Assembly: GCA_900550165.1 (NCBI GenBank)
Contig: URQY01000008.1
Span: forward strand, 1-64,000
From: an uncultured Eubacteriales bacterium
GTDB lineage: Bacteria > Bacillota > Clostridia > Oscillospirales > Oscillospiraceae
Direction: 5' to 3'
DNA length: 64,000 nucleotides
In this document: positions 58,338-64,000 of the stretch, in pieces
Layout: the number at the start of each line of letters is the position of its first letter
How positions within the stretch are numbered: the first letter of the stretch is position 1
Translations under genes and position numbers: made by a program
The notes under the pieces: model-generated
Told to the model about the DNA's origin: nothing
What the model saw: the letters and a program-made list of their open reading frames with translations, nothing else
The model's database searches: none

Positions 58338-60650
58338 ATGCAGCCCCAACTTTGTTCCAGATGTAAAAAGAATATCGCCGTTGTGTTCATCACCCGTCAG
58401 GAAAACGGGCAGAACATCAACGAAGGACTTTGCCTCAAATGCGCGAAAAACCTCGGACTCCCGCAGGTGGACGAGATGATGCGCCGCATGGGGATCACGG
58501 ATGAGGACCTTGACAATATCTCCAACGAGATGATGGGCGCCTTCGGCGGCGCGGAGAATCTCGAGGGCTTGACCGACGCCGATGATTCTGTTTTAGACAA
58601 CGAGGACGAGGACGGCAAGACCGCGACCTTCCCGTTCCTGAGCCGCTTCTTCGGCGGCAGCCCCGCCGCGAACGACGCACCGGGCGGCGACGCCGAGCAG
58701 ACGCAGAGCCCGCGCAGCAATAAAAAGGTCGAAAAGGGGAGCAAGCACAAGTTCCTCGACTCCTACTGCATCAACCTCTCCCAGCGCGCGCGTGACGGCA
58801 AGCTCGACGCGGTCGTCGGCCGCGAGGAGGAAATCGAGCGCGTCATCCAGATATTAAACCGCCGCCAGAAGAACAACCCCTGTCTCATCGGCGAGCCGGG
58901 CGTCGGCAAGACCGCCATTGCCGAGGGCCTTGCCCAGCGCATCGTCGCGGGCGAGGTGCCCTTTAAGCTCAGAAGCAAGGAGGTCTATCTTCTTGACCTG
59001 ACGGCGCTTGTCGCGGGCACGCAGTTCCGCGGCCAGTTCGAAAGCCGCATGAAGGGCCTCATCGAGGAGATCCGCAAGATGGGCAATGTCATCCTCGTCA
59101 TCGACGAAGTGCACAACATCGTCGGCGCGGGCGACGCCGAGGGCAGCATGAACGCCGCCAACATCTTAAAGCCCGCGCTCTCCCGCGGGGAAATTCAGGT
59201 CATCGGCGCGACGACCTTCACCGAGTACCGCAAGCACATCGAGAAGGACACCGCGCTTGAGCGCCGCTTCCAGCCGGTCACGGTCAACGAGCCGAATATG
59301 GAGGATACGCTCAAGATTTTGAAGGGCATCGCCCACTATTACGAGCAGTATCATGGCGTCAAAATCCCCGAGGGCATCCTGCGTCAGGCGGTGCTGCTCT
59401 CCGAGCGCTACATCACCGATCGCTTCCTGCCCGACAAGGCCATCGACCTCATCGACGAGGCGTGCTCGGATCTCAACCTGCACGATAAGAACATCAACCG
59501 CCGCATGGAACTGCGCCGCGAGATCGAGGACTACGGCAAGGAGCGCGAACTCCTGCAGGGCGCGGAGGAGCCGGATTTCGAGCGCCTGGCCGAGCTCAAG
59601 AGCCTTGAGATGAAGGCGCAGAACGAGCTCGACGCGCTTTGCGCGCAGGGCGACCCGCAGCTCACAATGGACAACCTTGCCCGCGTGATCGAGCTGTGGA
59701 CGAAGATCCCCGCCTCGCGCATCCGCGAGGATGAGTTCCGCCGCCTGAGCGAGCTCGACAAGCGCCTCAAAGAGCATATCGTCGGTCAGGACGAGGCCAT
59801 CGAAGCGGTCGCCGCGGCCATCCGCCGCAACCGCGTGGGCATCTCGCCCAAGCACAAGCCGGTGAGCTTTATCTTCGTCGGTCCTACGGGCGTCGGCAAG
59901 ACCGAGCTTGTCAAGCAGCTCGCACAGGACCTCTTTAACTCGCCCGACGCGCTCATCCGCCTCGATATGTCCGAGTTCATGGAAAAGCACTCGGTCTCCC
60001 GCATCGTCGGCTCGCCCCCGGGCTACGTCGGCTATGACGAGGCCGGTCAGCTCACGGAGAAAATTCGCCGCAAGCCCTATGCCGTCATCCTCTTCGACGA
60101 GATCGAGAAGGCGCATCCCGATGTGATGAACGTCCTGCTGCAGATCCTCGACGACGGCGAGGTCACCGATTCCCACGGCCGCAAGGTCAATTTTGAAAAC
60201 ACGGTCATCGTAATGACGTCCAACGCGGGCTCCGAGCGCAAGGAGGGCACCGTCGGCTTCGGCCACACGATGAACGAGCAGAATCGCGACCGCGCTATGA
60301 AGGCGCTTGGCGAGTTCCTGCGCCCCGAATTTCTGAATCGTGTGGACGAGGTCATCTGCTTCAACCGTCTTGATGAGCAGAACTTTGCCGGTATTGCCCG
60401 CATCATGCTTGCGGAACTTCAGCAGAGCCTTGAGGATAAGGGCCTGCACTTCACATGGGATGAAGACGTCGAGGCGTACCTCGTCAAAAAGTCCTACTCC
60501 GCGACCTACGGCGCGCGCAACCTGCGCCGCACCATCCAGAAGGAGCTGGAGGATGAAATGGCGAGCCAGATGATTGATTCCTACGAGCATCCTGTCACGC
60601 AGCTCCACGCCGCGATGGAGGACGGCAAACTCGTCGTCCGCAGCCTGTAA
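58338..60650 (+). CDS. ClpE/ClpC-type AAA+ unfoldase with N-terminal zinc finger
   Basis: A 770-residue Hsp100 ATPase that unfolds proteins for ClpP or for reactivation. The N-terminus is a zinc finger (C6, C9, C32, C35) as in ClpE and McsA, with no ClpN repeat; an acidic linker (about 50-140) follows. The first AAA+ domain has GEPGVGKTA and VIDEVHNIVGAGDAEGS, the second GPTGVGKTE, DMSEFMEKHSVSRIVG and the C-terminal D2-small domain with SYSATYGARNLRR. The ATG at 58338 has AAGGAGG. No CtsR-type operator is seen nearby. ClpE-like is the best fit. Confidence 0.88.
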   Translation: MQPQLCSRCKKNIAVVFITRQENGQNINEGLCLKCAKNLGLPQVDEMMRRMGITDEDLDNISNEMMGAFGGAENLEGLTDADDSVLDNEDEDGKTATFPFLSRFFGGSPAANDAPGGDAEQTQSPRSNKKVEKGSKHKFLDSYCINLSQRARDGKLDAVVGREEEIERVIQILNRRQKNNPCLIGEPGVGKTAIAEGLAQRIVAGEVPFKLRSKEVYLLDLTALVAGTQFRGQFESRMKGLIEEIRKMGNVILVIDEVHNIVGAGDAEGSMNAANILKPALSRGEIQVIGATTFTEYRKHIEKDTALERRFQPVTVNEPNMEDTLKILKGIAHYYEQYHGVKIPEGILRQAVLLSERYITDRFLPDKAIDLIDEACSDLNLHDKNINRRMELRREIEDYGKERELLQGAEEPDFERLAELKSLEMKAQNELDALCAQGDPQLTMDNLARVIELWTKIPASRIREDEFRRLSELDKRLKEHIVGQDEAIEAVAAAIRRNRVGISPKHKPVSFIFVGPTGVGKTELVKQLAQDLFNSPDALIRLDMSEFMEKHSVSRIVGSPPGYVGYDEAGQLTEKIRRKPYAVILFDEIEKAHPDVMNVLLQILDDGEVTDSHGRKVNFENTVIVMTSNAGSERKEGTVGFGHTMNEQNRDRAMKALGEFLRPEFLNRVDEVICFNRLDEQNFAGIARIMLAELQQSLEDKGLHFTWDEDVEAYLVKKSYSATYGARNLRRTIQKELEDEMASQMIDSYEHPVTQLHAAMEDGKLVVRSL

Positions 60651-60673
60651 GAGCAAAAAGGGGGAGAGAGACC

Positions 60674-60886
60674 GTGTTCCATCTGTTTCGCAAGGACATT
60701 GAAAAGCATTGCGCCTACTGCAAGAGCGGCAGCGTCATCAGCGACGGGCAGGTCGTCTGTTCCCGCCGCGGCGTTGTCGACTCTGCCGACCACTGCCGCC
60801 ACTTCTGCTATGATCCGCTCAAGCGTGTGCCGCCCCGTCCCGCCACGCTGAACGATAAGTATTCCTCCGAGGATTTTTCCCTGTAA
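60674..60886 (+). CDS. Small cysteine-rich protein of unknown function
   Basis: A 70-residue protein with six cysteines arranged CAYC, C, then CRHFC, likely binding a metal. It starts at GTG 60674 after GGGGAGAGAG, 23 bases after the ClpE-like gene, and could be a small adaptor of it or independent. No motif gives a function. Confidence 0.65.
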   Translation: MFHLFRKDIEKHCAYCKSGSVISDGQVVCSRRGVVDSADHCRHFCYDPLKRVPPRPATLNDKYSSEDFSL

Positions 60887-60929
60887 CGCCCGGGCCGCGC
60901 CCGCATCATCAAGAAAGAAGGCAGCCGCC

Positions 60930-61754
60930 ATGAATATTTCTCAGGTCTACGCAGTCTATTTCAGCGCCACCGGCAACACAAGAAAAGTGACCACGACCCT
61001 TGCCAACGCGCTCGCCGTCAGCTTTGAGGTCCCGCTCGAGGTGCGCGACTTTACCCTCCCCGCCGCGCGGGAGGAAAAATACGAGTTTGCCGAAGGCGAC
61101 CTTGTCATCTTCGGGATGCCGACCTACGCGGGCAAGCTTCCGAACAAGCTGCTCGAGTTCGTGAAGACCGGCTTTGCCGGAAATGGTGCGCTCACCGTGC
61201 CGGTCGTGACGTTTGGCAACCGCAGCTTCGACAATTCTCTGGCCGAGCTCTGTGCCTGCCTGGAATCCGACGGCTTCCACACCATCGGCGCGGGCGCGTT
61301 TGCCTGCCGCCATGCCTTTACCGATGCGCTGGCTGACGGCCGCCCCGACTCCGACGACATGGCCGAGCTTGCCAGGCTCGGCTCCGCGGTCGTGGGCCGC
61401 ATCGTGAAGATGACGCAGTATCCCGCGCCCGTCACGGTCGACGGCGACGCCGACGCGCCGTATTATCGCCCGCTGGGTCTCGACGGCGAGCCGAAGGTAT
61501 TCTTAAAGGCGAAGCCCAAGACGGACCAGGACAAGTGCATCCGCTGCGGCGTGTGCGCATCGCTCTGCCCGATGGGGTCCATTAGCCCCGATGACGTCAG
61601 CGAGGTCACGGGCGTGTGCATCAAGTGTCACTCCTGCGTGCGCAACTGCCCGATGGGGGCGAAGTACTTCGACGATCCGGCATTTCTCTCGCATCGCGCG
61701 ATGCTCGAGCGTGACTATACGCGCAGGGCAGAGGACAAGATCTTCACAGCGTAA
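60930..61754 (+). CDS. EFR1-type protein: flavodoxin domain plus two 4Fe-4S clusters
   Basis: A 274-residue electron-transfer protein. Residues 1-160 are a flavodoxin-like domain (VYFSATGNTRKV binding FMN phosphate; FGMPTYAGKLPNKLLEF). The C-terminal part has two bacterial-ferredoxin-type clusters (CIRCGVCASLCPMGSI and CIKCHSCVRNCPMGAKYF). Such EFR1 proteins are common in Clostridia and pass electrons between low-potential donors and unknown partners. GAAGGCAGCC and the ATG at 60930 define the start. A strong terminator follows. Confidence 0.9.
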   Translation: MNISQVYAVYFSATGNTRKVTTTLANALAVSFEVPLEVRDFTLPAAREEKYEFAEGDLVIFGMPTYAGKLPNKLLEFVKTGFAGNGALTVPVVTFGNRSFDNSLAELCACLESDGFHTIGAGAFACRHAFTDALADGRPDSDDMAELARLGSAVVGRIVKMTQYPAPVTVDGDADAPYYRPLGLDGEPKVFLKAKPKTDQDKCIRCGVCASLCPMGSISPDDVSEVTGVCIKCHSCVRNCPMGAKYFDDPAFLSHRAMLERDYTRRAEDKIFTA

Positions 61755-61767
61755 GTTGCTACATAAG

Positions 61768-61806
61768 AAGGCTCTGTTTGGCTTTTCCAAACAGAGCCTT
61801 TTCCTT
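61768..61806 (+). terminator. Terminator after the flavodoxin/ferredoxin gene
   Basis: AAGGCTCTGTTTGG / CCAAACAGAGCCTT around CTTTT, followed by TTCCTT. Confidence 0.85.
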
Positions 61807-61946
61807 ATGCTTATGCGCCCAACCGAGCAGTACCTTGCCGCAGTAAACGGCTGAAAAAGGCATAGCATATTTTTCGCAAAAGGGAAGCGGGGACAGGTGC
61901 TTTTGCATAAGCTGAGAACGAAAAGCCTGATTTTGGAGGGAACGCT

Positions 61947-63011
61947 ATGAAACCGGTGTACTTTTTCCTCGGCGCGAACAGCGGCGAGGGCTTTTATTCG
62001 CTCTACGACCAAATGCTGAACGGTCAATTCGACGATCTGCTCATCCTGAAGGGCGGTCCCGGCTGCGGCAAGTCGACCTTTATGCGGCGCATGGGCGAGG
62101 CGATGGAGCGCGCAGGCGAGCGCGTCGTGTACATCAACTGCTCGGGCGACCCCGAATCGCTCGACGGCGCGATCTTTTTGGACCGGAACACCGCTGTTGT
62201 CGACGGCACCAGCCCCCATGTGCTTGAGCCGACCTACACGGTCGCGAGCGAACGCTATGTCGACCTGACGCGCTTTTACGACATAGACGCGGTCAAGGAG
62301 CGCCGTGCGGAGATCGTCGCGCTCAGCGACGAGTACCGCGCGCACTACCGCAGCGCCTATCATGTGCTGCACGCGCTCGACGAGGTGGCAGGGGAACGCC
62401 GCACGGCACTGCACGCGCAGATGGACTTTTCAAAGCTTGCCCGCCGCATGAACGCCATTCTTGCGCGCGAGCTGCACGGTGAGGGGAGCGGCAGCGGGCG
62501 CGTCGACCGCGCCTTCCTCGGCGGGCTTACGCACCGCGGCGATATCTGCCGCTTCGACACGGTCGAGACGCTTTGCCCGCGCATTTATGAACTGAATGAC
62601 AGCGCGGGCCTCGGCGCAGAGGCGCTGAAGGCGGCCTGTGATATGGCGAGCGGCAGGCGCTTTGATGTTGTTGCCTGCCCGGACCCGGACCGCCCGCGCG
62701 AGCTCCGGCACGTGCTCATCCCGGAAAGAGGTGTGGCGTTCATCACGGCGGACGCGAGCCTTCCGTATGAGGGAAAGCCCTATCGCCGCCTGCGGCTCGA
62801 CGCGATGGTTGAGGGAAAGCTCACGCGCACGCAGAAGGCAAAGCTGCGCTTCATGCGCCGCGTGGAAACATCGCTCCGCGACGAGGCTGTCTCCGCGCTC
62901 GCAAACGCCAAGCACGCACACGACGCACTGGAGAATGCGTACCATCCCTGTGTGGACTTTGCCGGTGTTACAGCGCTTGCAGAACAAGAAATCAAGCGGG
63001 CATTAAAGTAA
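61947..63011 (+). CDS. P-loop ATPase of the PRK06851 type, unknown function
   Basis: A 354-residue protein with an N-terminal ATPase domain: YFFLGANSGEGFYSLYDQML, Walker A LKGGPGCGKSTF, YINCSGDPESLDG and VVDGTSPHVLEP. The wording is close to the PRK06851 family, which often has two P-loop units; here the second half lacks an obvious P-loop. Found mainly in spore-formers; function unknown. The ATG at 61947 follows GGAGGG. It is a single gene before a shared terminator. Confidence 0.8.
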   Translation: MKPVYFFLGANSGEGFYSLYDQMLNGQFDDLLILKGGPGCGKSTFMRRMGEAMERAGERVVYINCSGDPESLDGAIFLDRNTAVVDGTSPHVLEPTYTVASERYVDLTRFYDIDAVKERRAEIVALSDEYRAHYRSAYHVLHALDEVAGERRTALHAQMDFSKLARRMNAILARELHGEGSGSGRVDRAFLGGLTHRGDICRFDTVETLCPRIYELNDSAGLGAEALKAACDMASGRRFDVVACPDPDRPRELRHVLIPERGVAFITADASLPYEGKPYRRLRLDAMVEGKLTRTQKAKLRFMRRVETSLRDEAVSALANAKHAHDALENAYHPCVDFAGVTALAEQEIKRALK

Positions 63012-63023
63012 AAATACTTTATA

Positions 63024-63056
63024 GAAATAGCCGCGCGATGCGCGGCTATTTCTATT
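63024..63056. terminator. Bidirectional terminator
   Basis: GAAATAGCCGCGC / GCGCGGCTATTTC with loop GAT, separating the ATPase and lipoprotein transcripts. Confidence 0.85.
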
Positions 63057-63456
63057 CGATATCTGCACGAAAATAAATCGCCCGCTCCGGCAGTGACAGA
63101 ATGAGCGTGTACTCGCTTCTTTTTTCGCCCGCGGCGTCGGTGTATTCCGTGATGCTGACAACGGCCGTGCCGCTCTCACCGTCGAGCGAGAGATCATAAA
63201 GAGCGCTGTTTGTATCGCGCTGCGCGAGGGAATACGTTCCGCTCTGCGTGTTGCCGTCCGCGCCCATGACGCTCAGTGCGCCATCCTGCGCCGTGCAGCT
63301 GAGGGTGGGGAGGTCGAGGGGTTGACCTGCGCTGTCAATGGCCTGCGCCGACGTCCAGTCGTGGCCTTCGATGGTCAGGCCATCGTTCGTTTTGCCGCAG
63401 CCGACGAGCAGAAAAATGAGCAGCAGCGGCAGCAGAATTCTGTGTTTACCTGTCAT
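63052..63456 (-). CDS. Small lipoprotein of unknown function
   Basis: A 134-residue lipoprotein. The signal peptide MTGKHRILLPLLLIFLLVGC ends in a lipobox (LVGC, Cys 20). The mature part, about 115 residues, has a beta-rich look: GALSVMGADGNTQSGTYSLA, SGTAVVSITEY, YTLILSLPERAIYF. No family is named. The ATG at 63456 follows GGAAAGGA and lies inside the end of the XRE gene (11-base overlap), so the two are coupled. Confidence 0.75.
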   Translation of the reverse strand: MTGKHRILLPLLLIFLLVGCGKTNDGLTIEGHDWTSAQAIDSAGQPLDLPTLSCTAQDGALSVMGADGNTQSGTYSLAQRDTNSALYDLSLDGESGTAVVSITEYTDAAGEKRSEYTLILSLPERAIYFRADIE

Positions 63457-64000
63457 GTAGTTTTCCTTTCCAACGCTTAAATAGCAAGACAGACAGCACG
63501 CCGATCCCCACGGCGAAGAGCGATACCGCACTCAAAAACAGCCATGTGGGGAATTTGCTTGCGACATAGATCGCGGTCAGGGTGTCGGCATAGCCGATGA
63601 TCGCCTCGCAGTCAGCAACCGGTCCTGTGGCGTAGTTCATTCCCTCGGGAATGGGTGGCCCGGCGGTAAAATACTGCACGGCGCACCAGAGGAGCACCGG
63701 CACGCTGACAGCGAGCAGTACACACGCGCCGATGGTCAAAATTTTTGTGCGCGTGCGGCGTTCTTTTTCTGATACACCCGCAGCGGGCGGCGCGGAAGAA
63801 GCTCCCTCCGGCGTGCCGGTCAGCTCTGCGAGCGGAACGGAGAAAAAGCCCGCAAGCGCAAAGAGGTTCGCCGTGCTCGGCAGCGACGAGCCATCCTCCC
63901 ACTTTGTCACGGCCTGGCGCGACACCTCAAGCGCCTGTGCCAGCGCCTCCTGCGACAGCCCGCGCTCCTTGCGCAGCGCGCGGATGCGCGTGCCGAGTTC
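63446..64000 (-). CDS. XRE-type regulator fused to two membrane helices (5' end beyond the window)
   Basis: The frame runs off the right edge: 184 residues are present and a few N-terminal ones are missing. ELGTRIRALRKERGLSQEAL and LEVSRQAVTKWEDG are a classical XRE helix-turn-helix. After a Pro/Ala/Glu linker two membrane helices follow (about 89-110 and 150-172 of the visible part). Such membrane-bound XRE proteins act as sensors in Firmicutes. It is coupled to the downstream lipoprotein gene, which may be its partner on the outside. Confidence 0.85.
   Translation of the reverse strand, partial: ELGTRIRALRKERGLSQEALAQALEVSRQAVTKWEDGSSLPSTANLFALAGFFSVPLAELTGTPEGASSAPPAAGVSEKERRTRTKILTIGACVLLAVSVPVLLWCAVQYFTAGPPIPEGMNYATGPVADCEAIIGYADTLTAIYVASKFPTWLFLSAVSLFAVGIGVLSVLLFKRWKGKLHDR

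Overview
The window is a gene-dense, GC-rich stretch of a bacterial chromosome. Clostridial features are a tryptophan T-box leader, a SpoIIM-like protein, a YtvI-like protein, an SLH-domain surface protein, an ECF transporter module beside truA, strong AGGAGG ribosome binding sites, and an intact ygeW/ygeY/ygfK/ssnA purine-degradation set. Together they point to a high-GC gut member of the Oscillospiraceae (Clostridia). The genus cannot be fixed from the sequence alone.

Layout. Bases 1-91 are the first 30 codons of a mobile-element gene (minus strand) behind a leader terminator, so the window opens at the edge of an integrated element or its remnant. Bases 437-5554 carry ridA, a zinc-ribbon protein, a CDF metal exporter, a sirtuin, two tRNA-Leu genes and an ECF sigma/anti-sigma pair. 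Bases 5625-8930 hold a tryptophan operon (minus) with a good promoter and an intact Trp T-box. It is internally deleted: the 3' part of trpE is joined directly to trpB, and the genes expected between them are missing. Then come a MATE exporter/acetyltransferase pair, gltX-spoIIM, trpS, a tagO-wecB cell-envelope operon, a pseudouridine synthase and a GT4 glycosyltransferase.

From 20611 to about 45000 lies a large purine/uric-acid catabolic island: an 8-oxoguanine-deaminase-type amidohydrolase, a BMP-type nucleoside ABC importer, carbamate kinase, YgeW, YgeY, a YheO-type PAS/HTH regulator, two fold-type II PLP enzymes, a hydantoinase (HyuA), an exported 5'-nucleotidase with SLH repeats, YgfK and SsnA. 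The likely flow is release of nucleosides at the surface, import, deamination and reduction, ring opening, removal of a carbamoyl group by YgeW, ATP recovery by ArcC, and removal of the amino-acid product by a PLP enzyme. The canonical YgeX is not seen; the two PLP enzymes sit in its place. The regulator gene appears to start at an ATA codon and faces ygeY across a promoter region with repeated TGCAATT motifs. Two intergenic spaces in the island share a structured element with compensatory base changes.

The last third (45264-64000) is mostly housekeeping: a probable 6S RNA, a DUF1292 protein, a class A PBP, a YtvI-like membrane protein, an ACT-domain protein plus a short aspartokinase, QueH, an RNA methyltransferase, ecfA1-ecfA2-ecfT-truA, a DUF5711 protein, a CvpA-like protein, a ClpE-like unfoldase, a flavodoxin/ferredoxin protein, a P-loop ATPase and an XRE regulator/lipoprotein pair cut by the window end.
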